Of a DNA stretch of 64,000 nucleotides, positions 28,194 through 37,740 are shown piece by piece. Numbering within the stretch: the stretch's first letter is position 1; the number at the start of each line of letters is the position of its first letter. This DNA comes from Atopomonas sediminilitoris. Its GTDB lineage: Bacteria > Pseudomonadota > Gammaproteobacteria > Pseudomonadales > Pseudomonadaceae. The stretch spans positions 62,001 through 126,000 of the forward strand of contig NZ_JAKUMM010000001.1 of the NCBI RefSeq assembly GCF_022601735.1. Direction: 5' to 3'. The translations under genes and the position numbers were made by a program. The notes beneath the pieces are model-generated. The model had not been told where the DNA came from. It saw only the letters and a list, made by a program, of their open reading frames with translations, and made no database searches.

Positions 28194-28737
28194 ATCTCAA
28201 AGAAAGCCAACGCACCCGCAGCACCAACGCCAAGGCATACAGCAAATACAGCGCCACCAAGGCCAGCAAGGCAAACTTGATCAACGCACTGTCACGCGCC
28301 AAGAGCACCCAACCACCCCGCACCTCGCCAAACAACAAGCGAATTAAGGCGTAGTTTTCTAACGCGTCCATGGTCGCGGCCGCCAACGGTAGCCAAGGCA
28401 TGAGTCGCGCAAGGCGACTGTCGTCCTCGCCCCATGCGGCAAAACACACACACGCCAACGACAGCGCCAAGCCGTAGACCAGCAAGAAAAAATAATCCAA
28501 GCCCAAACTCAGCGCAGCGTACTGCCGTCCCTTCTCGCCCCACGCCACCTGAATGGCCAAGCTGGCCTCCAACGACTCAGCCAGCTCAAAAGAGATAATG
28601 CCCTGCGGCACCGACTCGTTAATCAGCCGTGCACCGACTTGCGCCATCACATACACCAGCACTAAAGCCAATGCCGCAAAAGCCAAGAAACAGCGTGTCC
28701 GCCAGCGTGGTGTTATCCAGACCATGGGTTGCAACAT
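28192..28737 (-). CDS. small integral membrane protein of unknown function
   Basis: A 181-residue protein with about four hydrophobic segments (near 15-37, 75-100, 110-130 and 148-170) and conserved-looking DYFFLLVYGLAL and MDALENYALIR. I recognise no family. It ends exactly at the terminator of the convergent sRNA, so its mRNA 3' end is complementary to the last bases of that RNA. It is on its own, with the VWA operon ending downstream on the same strand. Confidence 0.6.
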   Translation of the reverse strand: MLQPMVWITPRWRTRCFLAFAALALVLVYVMAQVGARLINESVPQGIISFELAESLEASLAIQVAWGEKGRQYAALSLGLDYFFLLVYGLALSLACVCFAAWGEDDSRLARLMPWLPLAAATMDALENYALIRLLFGEVRGGWVLLARDSALIKFALLALVALYLLYALALVLRVRWLSLR

Positions 28738-28810
28738 AGACAGGCACCTGTGGTTGTTATTGTGAGGTGGATTTCACCATACCATGAGCAAATGACCTTT
28801 CGTCGCGCAA

Positions 28811-28839
28811 CAAAAAGCCCGCAGCAAAGCTGCGGGCTT
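28811..28839 (-). terminator. intrinsic terminator of the MoxR-VWA operon
   Basis: On the minus strand an 11-bp perfect stem (AAGCCCGCAGC and its complement, 3-base loop) is followed by TTTTTG. It begins 19 bases after the VWA gene's stop. Confidence 0.85.
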
Positions 28840-28857
28840 AATGCCACTAAAGCGCTG

Positions 28858-30036
28858 TTACTTCGCCAACAAGCGCATGCCTTCTTCTAGCCCCTGCAAG
28901 GTCAGCGGGAACATCTGCTCATTGACCAGCTCACGCACCAAACTGGTGGACGCGGTGTAGTCCCACGTGTGTTTGGGGTACGGATTAATCCAAATCACTT
29001 TTTTGAATTTATCCATAAAGCGGCGCATCCATACGTAGCCGGCTTCTTCGTTCCAGTGCTCAACACTGCCTCCGGCTTGGGTGATTTCGTAGGGCGCCAT
29101 GGCCGCGTCACCCACAAACACCACTTTGTAGTCCGAACCGTATTTATGCAGCAGATCAAACGTTGAGGTGCGCTCACTGGTGCGGCGCAGGTTGTTCTTC
29201 CACACACTTTCATAAACAAAGTTATGAAAGTAGAAGTACTCCAAATGCTTGAACTCCGTCTTACAGGCTGAGAACAGCTCTTCGCAGACCTTCACGTGCG
29301 CATCCATCGAGCCGCCAATATCCAACAGCAACAGCAGTTTGACGGTATTACGCCGCTCGGGGCGCATTTGAATATTCAGCAAACCCGCATCTTTGGCGGT
29401 GTGGTCGATGGTGCCGTTGAGATCAAACTCATCCGCGGCGCCTTCACGGGCAAACTTACGCAGTCGGCGTAAGGCCACTTTAATGTTGCGCGTGCCCAGT
29501 TCGACTTGATCATCGAGGTTTTTATACTCGCGCTGATCCCACACTTTGGCGGCTTTACCTTGGCGTTTGCCCGCATCGCCAACACGAATGCCTTCAGGGT
29601 TAAAACCGCCCGAACCAAACGGACTGGTGCCGCCGGTGCCAATCCATTTATTGCCGCCTTCGTGGCGCTCTTTTTGCTCTTCGAGGCGCTTTTTAAACTC
29701 TTCGATGAGCTTATCCAGCCCCCCTAAACTCTCGATCTGCGCACGCTCTTCATCGCTTAACTGGCGCTCAAATTCTTTGCGCAGCCACTCATCGGGAATC
29801 AGTGCTTCGATATGCTCATTGAGGTTTTCGAGGCCCTTGAAGTAAGCGCCAAAGGCACGGTCAAACTTATCGAAATGACGTTCGTCTTTTACCAAGATGG
29901 CGCGCGAGAGGTAATAAAACTCGTCCATATCGGCAAACACGACATTGCGTTTGAGTGCATTGATTAAATCCAGCAACTCACGCACTGACACTGGCACTTT
30001 GGCCGAGCGCATTTCGTTAAACAGGTTGAGCAACAT
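28858..30036 (-). CDS. VWA domain protein (CoxE-like), MoxR partner
   Basis: A 392-residue protein with a C-terminal von Willebrand factor A domain whose metal site is visible as LLLDIGGSMDAH (DxGxS). The N-terminal part is helical and charged, with a Gly-rich linker (NKWIGTGGTSPFGSGGFNPE). Such proteins work with MoxR AAA+ ATPases as chaperones that insert metals or mature protein complexes. The MoxR gene lies 89 bases upstream on the same strand, and I recall the same pair next to cysK in P. aeruginosa (PA2707-PA2709). The client is unknown. Confidence 0.88.
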   Translation of the reverse strand: MLLNLFNEMRSAKVPVSVRELLDLINALKRNVVFADMDEFYYLSRAILVKDERHFDKFDRAFGAYFKGLENLNEHIEALIPDEWLRKEFERQLSDEERAQIESLGGLDKLIEEFKKRLEEQKERHEGGNKWIGTGGTSPFGSGGFNPEGIRVGDAGKRQGKAAKVWDQREYKNLDDQVELGTRNIKVALRRLRKFAREGAADEFDLNGTIDHTAKDAGLLNIQMRPERRNTVKLLLLLDIGGSMDAHVKVCEELFSACKTEFKHLEYFYFHNFVYESVWKNNLRRTSERTSTFDLLHKYGSDYKVVFVGDAAMAPYEITQAGGSVEHWNEEAGYVWMRRFMDKFKKVIWINPYPKHTWDYTASTSLVRELVNEQMFPLTLQGLEEGMRLLAK

Positions 30037-30125
30037 CGGTTTGCCCTCTTGTATTGGACAATACTTGAACGCAGCGAGCGCAGCCTACCAAGCCAAACTC
30101 GCCGCGCATCAGGCTAACGATGGCC

Positions 30126-30971
30126 TTAGCGGCCTGCACGGCGGCTCATAAAGGCCAGACGCTCAAGCAGTTGCACGTCTTGTTCGTTCTTCACCAAAGC
30201 ACCGGCCAACGGCGGAATTGCTTTGGTGGGGTCGCGCTCACGCAGCACCGCTTCACCAATGTTGTCGGCCATCAACAGCTTCAACCAGTCGACCAGCTCG
30301 CTGGTGGAAGGCTTCTTCTTCAGGCCCGGCACTTTGCGCACATCGAAGAATACTTCCAAGGCTTCGTTGACCAGCTCGCCGCTGATTTTCGGGTAATGCA
30401 CATCGACAATCTGCTTCAGCGTCGAGCGATCTGGGAAGGCGATGTAATGGAAGAAGCAACGGCGCAAGAAGGCGTCCGGCAGTTCTTTTTCATTGTTCGA
30501 GGTGATGATGATGATCGGGCGCTTACTGGCCTTGATGGTTTCATCCGTCTCGTAAACATAGAACTCCATCTTGTCGAGTTCTTGCAGCAAGTCGTTGGGG
30601 AACTCGATATCGGCCTTGTCGATTTCGTCAATCAGCAGAATGACGCGCTCTTCTGACTCAAAGGCTTCCCACAACTTGCCTTTCTTAATGTAGTTGCGCA
30701 CATCGTGCACTTTGTCCGCGTTGAGTTGCGAGTCACGCAGGCGGCTCACGGCATCGTATTCATACAGGCCTTGATGCGCCTTGGTGGTCGACTTGATGTG
30801 CCACGTGATCAGCTTGGCGTCAAAGGCCTCGGCCAACTGTTCAGCCAGCATGGTTTTACCGGTACCTGGCTCGCCTTTTACCAGCAGCGGGCGCTCTAGG
30901 GTGATGGCCGCGTTAACAGCCAGCTTCAGGTCGTCGGTGGCAACGTAGGACTGAGTACCTTCAAACTTCAT
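30126..30971 (-). CDS. MoxR-family AAA+ ATPase
   Basis: A 281-residue AAA+ ATPase with Walker A GEPGTGKTMLAEQLA, Walker B VILLIDEIDKAD, sensor-1 IIITSNNEKELPDAFLRRC and a C-terminal lid. With the VWA protein it probably forms a remodelling chaperone pair. Its promoter region contains a consensus PsrA operator overlapping a likely -35 box, suggesting control by fatty-acid status, which I have not seen described for this pair. Confidence 0.92.
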   Translation of the reverse strand: MKFEGTQSYVATDDLKLAVNAAITLERPLLVKGEPGTGKTMLAEQLAEAFDAKLITWHIKSTTKAHQGLYEYDAVSRLRDSQLNADKVHDVRNYIKKGKLWEAFESEERVILLIDEIDKADIEFPNDLLQELDKMEFYVYETDETIKASKRPIIIITSNNEKELPDAFLRRCFFHYIAFPDRSTLKQIVDVHYPKISGELVNEALEVFFDVRKVPGLKKKPSTSELVDWLKLLMADNIGEAVLRERDPTKAIPPLAGALVKNEQDVQLLERLAFMSRRAGR

Positions 30972-31007
30972 CTTTTTGCTCTCGGCATGAACTCACGGAA
31001 GACTTTC

Positions 31008-31036
31008 ATGGTATGCGCCACCCCACTTTCAAACAA
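31008..31036 (-). promoter_or_regulatory. moxR promoter candidate
   Basis: Minus-strand TTGTTT (31031-31036) and TACCAT (31008-31013) with a 17-base spacer, 37 bases upstream of moxR. Weak matches; the -35 lies inside the PsrA-type operator. Confidence 0.4.
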
Positions 31037-31043
31037 GCGTTTG
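31030..31043. promoter_or_regulatory. PsrA-type operator between moxR and cysK
   Basis: CAAAC-AAGC-GTTTG fits the PsrA consensus exactly. It lies 59 bases before moxR and about 130 before cysK. Confidence 0.6.
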
Positions 31044-31174
31044 GCTACCCGACCGACCATAGGCTAGGGGCCAATTAGAGCCTTATCCAATCGCCTGATG
31101 GCCCGCTATAGACGCTGGACGCTGGCGCGTTAGCGACTTAGTCTTAACCCTTTTGATAGGCAAGGAATCCAGCC

Positions 31175-32149
31175 ATGAGCCGCATTTTCGCCGACAACTC
31201 GCAAGCCATCGGCAACACTCCGCTAATCCGCATCAATCGCTTAGGCCCCGAAGGCGTAACCATTCTGGCCAAGAACGAGGGCCGCAACCCGGCGTACTCA
31301 GTCAAGTGCCGCATTGGTGCCAGCATGGTCTGGGACGCCGAAGCTTCCGGCCGCCTAAAGCCCGGCATGACCTTAGTCGAGCCCACCAGCGGCAACACTG
31401 GCATCGGCCTGGCTTTTGTTGCGGCTTCGCGCGGCTACCCGCTGATTCTGACCATGCCTGCGTCAATGAGCTTGGAACGCCGCAAGGTACTTAAGGCACT
31501 GGGGGCAGAACTGATCCTGACTGAAGCCGCCAAGGGCATGAAAGGCGCTATCGAAAAAGCCGCTGAAATTGCCGCCGCCGACCCGAGCCAATACCTGTTG
31601 CTGCAACAGTTTGAGAATCCGGCCAACCCCGCTATCCATGAAAAAACCACCGGCCCAGAAATCTGGAACGACACCGACGGCGCCATTGATGTGCTGGTTT
31701 CAGGCGTCGGCACCGGCGGCACCATCACCGGTGTTTCGCGTTATATCAAGCAAGCCTGTGGCAAGAAAATAACCTCAATTGCGGTCGAGCCCATCACGTC
31801 ACCGGTGATCAGCCAAACCATCGCCGGCGCTGAGGTGCAGCCTGCCCCGCACAAAATCCAAGGCATCGGCGCCGGTTTTGTGCCGAAGAACCTCGATTTG
31901 TCACTGGTCGACCGCGTCGAGCAAGTCAGCGACGACGAAGCCAAAACCATGGCCCTGCGCTTAATGCGTGAAGAAGGCATTCTGTGCGGCATTTCCTGTG
32001 GCGCCGCCATGGCAGCTGCAGTGCGCGTTGCGCAAGAGCCAGCCATGCAAGGCAAGACTATCGTGGTGATTTTGCCGGATTCCGGCGAGCGCTACTTGTC
32101 GAGCATGCTGTTTGCTGACCTATTCACCGAGCAAGAGTTAACCGCCTAA
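31175..32149 (+). CDS. cysK: cysteine synthase A (O-acetylserine sulfhydrylase)
   Basis: The enzyme makes cysteine from O-acetylserine and sulfide in the cytoplasm. At 324 residues it has the CysK features: [11 protein letters not shown], the substrate-loop motif [26 protein letters not shown] for cofactor phosphate, and SCGAAMAA near the end. The PLP lysine is in [12 protein letters not shown], which reads VK rather than the common SVKDR, a variant I also recall in P. aeruginosa CysK. ATG 31175 follows AAGGAATCC. A Sel1-type gene begins directly after its stop. Confidence 0.93.
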   Translation: MSRIFADNSQAIGNTPLIRINRLGPEGVTILAKNEGRNPAYSVKCRIGASMVWDAEASGRLKPGMTLVEPTSGNTGIGLAFVAASRGYPLILTMPASMSLERRKVLKALGAELILTEAAKGMKGAIEKAAEIAAADPSQYLLLQQFENPANPAIHEKTTGPEIWNDTDGAIDVLVSGVGTGGTITGVSRYIKQACGKKITSIAVEPITSPVISQTIAGAEVQPAPHKIQGIGAGFVPKNLDLSLVDRVEQVSDDEAKTMALRLMREEGILCGISCGAAMAAAVRVAQEPAMQGKTIVVILPDSGERYLSSMLFADLFTEQELTA

Positions 32150-32752
32150 ATGCTGCCACGGCTTTTATCCATAGTCGCCCTCACCGCCACGCTCGTGTCG
32201 CTACCCGCTTGGGCGGCGACGCTCGCGCCCGGCACCGCAGAGCACTACCTGAGCGCACAGCAAGCCCTGCGCAACGGCGACCATAACCGCGCCCGGCGCG
32301 AGCTTGAACTCGCCGCCAATGGCGGACTGGTAGAAGCACAACTGCAACTGGCCAAACAACTGCCCGCCAAACGTGCCGAGCCCTGGTTACGCCGCGCCGT
32401 GCGTGGCGGCTCACTCGCCGCAGCAGAGTCCTTGGCGCAACTGTATTACCAGCGCGCCGCTTACCGGCGCGCTGCACAATGCTGGCTACTGGCGGCTCAC
32501 TCTGGGCGTAGCCAAGCGCAAGCCCGCCTCGGCGCGCTGCAAGTTGTGGGGCTGGGCTTACCCAAAGACATCGAACAGGCCTACGCTTGGTTGAACTTAG
32601 CTGCCAGCGCCGGTGATGCCGATGTCATCAGCCTGCGCGATGGCCTTGAAAGCAACCTCAGCACCGAACAACTGCATGCCGCGCAACGCCGCTCACGCGA
32701 ACTGCCCGCCGCCATGCCCAACATTGCCGGCGAACCCGCCTGCGGCGAATAA
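32150..32752 (+). CDS. secreted Sel1-repeat protein
   Basis: A 200-residue exported protein: signal peptide to about AWA-ATL (residue 23), then Sel1/TPR-like helical repeats (AQQALRNGDHNRARRELELA, ..LQLAKQLPAKRAEPWLRRA, ..AQLYYQRAAYRRAAQCWLLA, ARLGALQVVGLGLPKDIEQA). The last repeat has the Sel1 pattern G-LG-P-D--QAYAW. It starts on the base after the cysK stop, so the two are cotranscribed. Such proteins usually mediate protein contacts in the periplasm; no partner can be named. Confidence 0.8.
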   Translation: MLPRLLSIVALTATLVSLPAWAATLAPGTAEHYLSAQQALRNGDHNRARRELELAANGGLVEAQLQLAKQLPAKRAEPWLRRAVRGGSLAAAESLAQLYYQRAAYRRAAQCWLLAAHSGRSQAQARLGALQVVGLGLPKDIEQAYAWLNLAASAGDADVISLRDGLESNLSTEQLHAAQRRSRELPAAMPNIAGEPACGE

Positions 32753-32783
32753 TTAGCCGATAGCCCGCGCTAGAAGGACCCCT

Positions 32784-34508
32784 TTGATGCTTACTCCGCA
32801 CCAAGCCAGCGATATTGCCCAGCTGATTCTGGATGGCTTTGATTCCTACCGAGCGCGCTTTCGCGAGATCACCCACGGCGCTGTCGAGCGTTTCGAGCAA
32901 GCGCACTGGCAAGAAGCGCAACAAGCCTCCGCCGAGCGGATCAACCTGTACGAAGCCAAGGTCAACGAAGTGGTTAAGCGCTTTAGCGCCCGCTACGGCG
33001 ATCAGGCCATGCACAGCCTTGAAGAGTGGCCACTGGTTAAGAATGCTTATATCCAGTTGATCGAACCCAGAATGGACGATGAGCTGTCAGAAACCTGGTT
33101 CAACTCGATCTTCTGTAGCGTGTTTCATCACGATCACATCAGCGATGGCTGCATGTTTGTGCACACCACGCGCCCATCCATGCGCAGCCATAACCGTCTA
33201 CCACAAACCTGGCGCTACCAAGTCCGTGGCGAGCTTGACCGGGTAGCGGTGCAAATTCTCGAAGATTATCGCTTTGCCGTGCCGTATGAAGACATCGCCC
33301 GCGACACCCACTTGCTGCTGACGCACTTGCAGCAAGCGCTCCCAGATTGGGTGCAAAAAGATAGCGAACTGATCATTGAGTTCTTGCGGCCGGTGTTTTA
33401 CCGCAACAAAGGTGCGTACTTGGTCGGGCGCATCAAAAGCCCTGACGAGCAGTGGCCGTTAGTGATCCCGTTGGTGCACCACGAAGGTCGCGGCATTGCC
33501 CTAGACACCGTGATCACCGACGAGGCCGAAGTCTCCATCATCTTCTCCTTCACCCGCTCCTACTTCTTGGTCGATGTACCGGTGCCTGCCGAGCTGGTTG
33601 CTTTCTTAAAGCAGATTCTGCCGGGCAAGCAACCTGCCGAGCTGTACAGCTCACTAGGCTTTTATAAGCACGGCAAGACTGAGTTTTATCGCGCCATGCT
33701 CAACCATCTCGCCAACCATGATGACAAATTCATCATGGCCCCCGGCGTGCGCGGCATGGTGATGAGTGTGTTTACCCTGCCCGGCTTCAATACCGTGTTT
33801 AAGGTGATCAAAGATAAGTTCGCCCCACCTAAAGAGGTGAACAAACAGATCGTCAAAGAAAAATACGATCTGGTGAAACGCCACGACCGCGTTGGCCGCA
33901 TGGCCGATACCCAGCAGTTCAGCCATATCCGTGTACCCAAGGATAAATTCGAGACCGAGTGCTTAACCGAACTGCTCGAAGTAGCCAGCGAAATCATCCG
34001 CCTGGATGGCGATCACGTTGTGATTGAGCACATGTGGGTCGAGCGGCGCATGATTCCGCTGAACATCTACCTTGAAACCGCCAGCGAAAGCCAAACCCTC
34101 GCCGCGATTGACGACTACGGCATGGCGATCAAACAGCTCGCCGCGGCCAACATCTTCCCAGGCGACATGCTGCTGAAAAACTTTGGCGTCACGCGTCACG
34201 GCCGTGTGGTGTTCTACGACTACGATGAGATTTGCTACCTCACCGAGGCAAACTTCCGCAAAATTCCACCGCCACGCTACCCCGAAGACGAAATGGCCAG
34301 CGAGCCGTGGTACAGCGTCGGCCCCAACGACGTATTCCCCGAAGAGTTTCCGGTGTTCTTGTTCAGCGACATCAAGCTCAGGCGCTTGTTTAGCAAGATG
34401 CACGCAGACCTGTTTGAGGCCTCTTACTGGCAAGGCCTGCAAGAACAAATCCGTGCCGGCACCGTGATAGACGTGTTCCCGTATCGGCGCCATCACGCCA
34501 GCGAATAA
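32784..34508 (+). CDS. aceK: isocitrate dehydrogenase kinase/phosphatase
   Basis: AceK reversibly phosphorylates isocitrate dehydrogenase and so sends carbon to the glyoxylate shunt on acetate or fatty acids. The 574-residue length is standard. The ATP-binding signature [17 protein letters not shown] and the catalytic region [20 protein letters not shown] with its Asp residues are visible. AAGGA precedes the ATG. It is not in an aceBA operon; the genes before it (cysK, Sel1) are unrelated, and a bidirectional terminator follows. Confidence 0.97.
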   Translation: MMLTPHQASDIAQLILDGFDSYRARFREITHGAVERFEQAHWQEAQQASAERINLYEAKVNEVVKRFSARYGDQAMHSLEEWPLVKNAYIQLIEPRMDDELSETWFNSIFCSVFHHDHISDGCMFVHTTRPSMRSHNRLPQTWRYQVRGELDRVAVQILEDYRFAVPYEDIARDTHLLLTHLQQALPDWVQKDSELIIEFLRPVFYRNKGAYLVGRIKSPDEQWPLVIPLVHHEGRGIALDTVITDEAEVSIIFSFTRSYFLVDVPVPAELVAFLKQILPGKQPAELYSSLGFYKHGKTEFYRAMLNHLANHDDKFIMAPGVRGMVMSVFTLPGFNTVFKVIKDKFAPPKEVNKQIVKEKYDLVKRHDRVGRMADTQQFSHIRVPKDKFETECLTELLEVASEIIRLDGDHVVIEHMWVERRMIPLNIYLETASESQTLAAIDDYGMAIKQLAAANIFPGDMLLKNFGVTRHGRVVFYDYDEICYLTEANFRKIPPPRYPEDEMASEPWYSVGPNDVFPEEFPVFLFSDIKLRRLFSKMHADLFEASYWQGLQEQIRAGTVIDVFPYRRHHASE

Positions 34509-34519
34509 CAACGCCACGC

Positions 34520-34556
34520 AATAAAAAACCGACGGTCAATGCGTCGGTTTTTTATT
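34520..34556. terminator. bidirectional intrinsic terminator between aceK and sppA
   Basis: A 15-bp perfect stem (34520-34534 with 34542-34556) with a 7-base loop, an A-run on the left and a T-run on the right. It can end both converging transcripts. Confidence 0.88.
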
Positions 34557-34574
34557 GGCTCAATAACAGCAGGA

Positions 34575-35567
34575 TTAACGCAAAGCAGGCGCGCCGGTCA
34601 TCCCCGTCCACAGCGCCAAGTGTTCGGCCATACTGGCGCCTAAGCGCTTGGCGAAACGATCTAGCGGCGTGTCTTGCAGTGTGAAGTCGGCGATATTTTC
34701 TTCACCCACCACTTCACGAGCCACGTAACTGGTATTACCCAGCGCATCAATCAAGCCCAAGTTCAGCGCTTGCTCGCCTGACCACACCAAACCTGAAAAC
34801 AACTCCGGATGCTCGTCCGCTTTCAAGCGATCGCCGCGGCCTTGTTTCACACTATTAATGAACTGCTCATGGGTGGTTTTGAGCACGCCCTGCCAAAACT
34901 CCGTCTCAACTTCTTTTTGCGGTTGGAACGGATCCAAGAACGCCTTGTGCTCGCCCGAGGTGTAGACACGACGCTCAACGCCAAGCTTTTGCATCACCTC
35001 GACAAAACCAAAGCTAGCCGCGGTCACACCAATGGAGCCAACCAAGCTGGCTTTATCGGCATAAATAGCATCGGCCGCGCTGGCAATGTAATACGCGCCC
35101 GAAGCGCCCAAGTCGGTAATAACCGCATAGACCTTGATGTCCTCATGCTTGCTGCGCAGGCGACGAATTTCATCGTAGATATATCCGGACTGCACTGGGC
35201 TGCCGCCCGGGCTATTAATCCGCAACACCACGCCTTTGGTGTTCTCGTCTTCAAACGCGGCACGCAGGCTGCCGATCACGTTGTCGGCACTGGCTTCTTC
35301 TTGATCAGCAATCACGCCGCGCACTTCAATCACGGCTGTGTGCGGGCCACCTTGACTCGCTTTACCACCCAAGCCGGCCAAAGGCGAAAACAAGGCAACG
35401 GCGATAAACAAATAAGCAAAGGTTAAAAACTTAAAAAAGATGCCCCAGCGCCGTGCGCGCTTTTGTTCTTGCAAGCCAGCTAAGGACACCTTTTCCAGCA
35501 ACTGCCACGCTTTAGCATCGTCCTTTGCTGGGTTACGGGTGGGTTCATTCCATTCGTCAGAGTGCAT
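34575..35567 (-). CDS. sppA: signal peptide peptidase SppA, short form
   Basis: An inner-membrane serine protease that degrades cleaved signal peptides. The 330 residues comprise a cytoplasmic N-terminus, one membrane segment (about residues 42-62, FFKFLTFAYLFIAVALF), and one peptidase domain with the Ser in DLGASGAYYIASAAD and the Lys in YADKASLVGSIGV, so it is the half-size form. ATG 35567 overlaps the 3' end of the HAD gene by 11 bases; an earlier in-frame start lies further inside that gene. The order sppA-HAD-rluC next to rne matches PA2973-PA2976. Confidence 0.92.
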   Translation of the reverse strand: MHSDEWNEPTRNPAKDDAKAWQLLEKVSLAGLQEQKRARRWGIFFKFLTFAYLFIAVALFSPLAGLGGKASQGGPHTAVIEVRGVIADQEEASADNVIGSLRAAFEDENTKGVVLRINSPGGSPVQSGYIYDEIRRLRSKHEDIKVYAVITDLGASGAYYIASAADAIYADKASLVGSIGVTAASFGFVEVMQKLGVERRVYTSGEHKAFLDPFQPQKEVETEFWQGVLKTTHEQFINSVKQGRGDRLKADEHPELFSGLVWSGEQALNLGLIDALGNTSYVAREVVGEENIADFTLQDTPLDRFAKRLGASMAEHLALWTGMTGAPALR

Positions 35568-36243
35568 GTTCTGCCTTTTCGGTGAGGAAACGCTTGAGAT
35601 AGACGTCGATATCAACAAATTGGTTCAGTAACGCATCGGGCTTTTCTAATGCCAACGTGTCAGCAGGCATCGCCCCATAAGCAGCCGCGATAGCCCCAAC
35701 GCCAGCATGGCGCGCCATGCGCAAATCATAAACAGAATCACCCACCATCAGGGCTTGGCTTGGCGCCACACCGCACTGCGCCATGATTTCATGCAGCATC
35801 TGCGGATGTGGCTTGCTGGCGGTCTCGTCTGCGCAGCGCGTGGTGACAAAGTAATCTTGCAGACCTTTGTTGCTCAGCACGCGATCCAAGCCGCGACGAC
35901 TCTTACCCGTGGCAACCGCAAGCTGCATACCGCGCTCACGCAACGACTCCAGCATGTCAAAAACACCAGGGAAAAACGCCGACGGCTCATCTTCTAAGGC
36001 CAAGTAATGCCCCACGTAGGCCTGCTTAAATGGCTCAAAGCGCGAGTCGTTCAGTAATTCCGGATACAACTCAGCAATCGCCTCTGGCAGCCCTAAACCA
36101 ATGATGCCTTTAACCGCTGCATCACTTTGCTGCGCGATCCCAACGGCAGTCGCGGCAACGTGCATGGACTCAACGATACGGCCGATGGAGTCAACCAAGG
36201 TGCCGTCCCAGTCGAGCATTAATAAGCGAACGGGCTCAGTCAT
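35557..36243 (-). CDS. HAD-family phosphatase (phosphoglycolate phosphatase-like)
   Basis: A 228-residue haloacid dehalogenase-family phosphatase. The nucleophile motif is [10 protein letters not shown], the motif-II Thr is in [11 protein letters not shown], and the motif-IV acids are in [13 protein letters not shown] helical cap lies between the first two, as in Gph. The substrate cannot be told from the sequence. It overlaps rluC by 8 bases and sppA by 11, forming one operon. Confidence 0.9.
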   Translation of the reverse strand: MTEPVRLLMLDWDGTLVDSIGRIVESMHVAATAVGIAQQSDAAVKGIIGLGLPEAIAELYPELLNDSRFEPFKQAYVGHYLALEDEPSAFFPGVFDMLESLRERGMQLAVATGKSRRGLDRVLSNKGLQDYFVTTRCADETASKPHPQMLHEIMAQCGVAPSQALMVGDSVYDLRMARHAGVGAIAAAYGAMPADTLALEKPDALLNQFVDIDVYLKRFLTEKAEHAL

Positions 36244-37192
36244 CTTGCAACTGCCCCATCACCTGCTCCCATGTCTCGTCGACCGGCGCATTGAGGCTCA
36301 GCGGCGTGCCGTCGGGCAGGGTTAAGTTCAGTGAAACCGCGTGCAAGAACAGCCGCTTGCCGCCCAAGTCACGGATTTCTTTGTCGAAGCCTTCATCGCC
36401 ATATTTAGCATCGCCCGCAATCGAATGCCCAGCATGCTTGGCATGCACGCGAATCTGGTGGGTGCGACCGGTGACCGGGCTTGCCTCGACCAGCGTGGCG
36501 TAGCGGCCGAAACGGCGCAGCACTTTGAACAACGTCAGTGCTTCTTTGCCTTCGGGATTCACGTCCACCATACGCTCGCCAGAGCGCAGAGTATTTTTCA
36601 GTAAAGGCGCATGCACCTTACGCGTGCCGGTGGGCCAATGACCGCGCACCAACGCCCAGTAGCGTTTATCCACCCCATCACCGCGCAGTGCAGCGTGCAA
36701 GTGCCGCAACATGCTGCGTTTTTTCGCCAGCATCAAGAGACCTGACGTGTCGCGATCTAGGCGGTGGACCAACTCCAGTTCCTTGGCCTCAGGGCGCAAC
36801 TGGCGGAAGGCTTCAATCACCCCAAAGCTCAAACCGCTGCCGCCATGCACCGCGATACCAGCGGGCTTGTTCACCACCAGCAAGCCTTTATCTTCATACA
36901 CAATCGCCTGTTCAAGCCGCTCCAGCAAAGGCTGAGCCACCACCGGCGTTTCATTCGGTTCAGGCAGGCGGATAGGCGGCACGCGCACAATATCGCCGCC
37001 TTGAATGCGGTATTCAGGTTTTACCCGACCTTTATTTACCCGCACTTCACCTTTACGCAAGATGCGGTAAATCAATGTTTTAGGGGCACCCTTAAGCTGG
37101 GTACGCAAATAGTTGTCGATACGCTGGCCGGCTAGTTCTTCAGGGACTTCAAGAAACTGCACTGACTGCGCATTAGTAGGCTTAGAATTCAT
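36236..37192 (-). CDS. rluC: 23S rRNA pseudouridine synthase RluC
   Basis: RluC makes pseudouridines at three positions in domain II/V of 23S rRNA (955, 2504 and 2580 in E. coli numbering). The 318 residues comprise an S4-like RNA-binding domain ([20 protein letters not shown]) and a RluA-type catalytic domain with the Asp in [16 protein letters not shown]. First gene of the leftward rluC-HAD-sppA operon. Its promoter must lie in the region shared with the divergent rne. Confidence 0.94.
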   Translation of the reverse strand: MNSKPTNAQSVQFLEVPEELAGQRIDNYLRTQLKGAPKTLIYRILRKGEVRVNKGRVKPEYRIQGGDIVRVPPIRLPEPNETPVVAQPLLERLEQAIVYEDKGLLVVNKPAGIAVHGGSGLSFGVIEAFRQLRPEAKELELVHRLDRDTSGLLMLAKKRSMLRHLHAALRGDGVDKRYWALVRGHWPTGTRKVHAPLLKNTLRSGERMVDVNPEGKEALTLFKVLRRFGRYATLVEASPVTGRTHQIRVHAKHAGHSIAGDAKYGDEGFDKEIRDLGGKRLFLHAVSLNLTLPDGTPLSLNAPVDETWEQVMGQLQDD

Positions 37193-37740
37193 CGACGCAT
37201 GATACTTTTTTCTTGTAATTGAAGCACTTCCTATTAGCTGCTAAGCTGCCGACACCCGCCAAAAGTGGGCTTTATTGTGTGGTTATTTGGCTGATGACAG
37301 CGACTAGCACACACTATTGATGCAATAGGTCGTGGCTTCGACCCGCAGGAAAGCCGGCAAACGCCGAGACACCTGCAACCCAAGCCCCCAAACGTTATGA
37401 AAAAAAGCGCGCAGGCACAGCTTGCGATTGTTAACCGCTCCCAAACCGTGAGTGGCACCCGATTCTTCAAAGGTTTCGTGCAGGTGGAGATGCACAGTTG
37501 GCATGCGTTGCACTCAAGCATTAATAAGACGTGAGTTTCTCCGTCCGCCCGCCAACTGATTCCTCCTCCTGAAATGAGTGCTTCTGTACTGATCTACAGA
37601 GAAGCAGGAACGTAGTCGCCGTTGACGTTAAACGGTTAGACACAAAGCAGCATGACTGCTGAGTAACGCGCCTGACACGCGACCGCAAGGATCGTGTGTG
37701 CCGTCGCGGTTTCCCGAGCTTGGAAACCCAACGGTAACGC
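37193..37740 (+). promoter_or_regulatory. long intergenic region with the rne leader
   Basis: No frame here looks like a gene. The right part carries hairpins that look like a structured rne leader: GCTTC-TGTA pairing with TACA-GA-GAAGC (37580-37605), CGCGAC with GTCGCG, and GGTTTCC with GGAAACC (37708-37728). The last ends 12 bases before the rne ATG, and no strong ribosome site is visible. In E. coli the rne leader hairpins let RNase E cut its own mRNA; a similar role is inferred. Confidence 0.5.
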
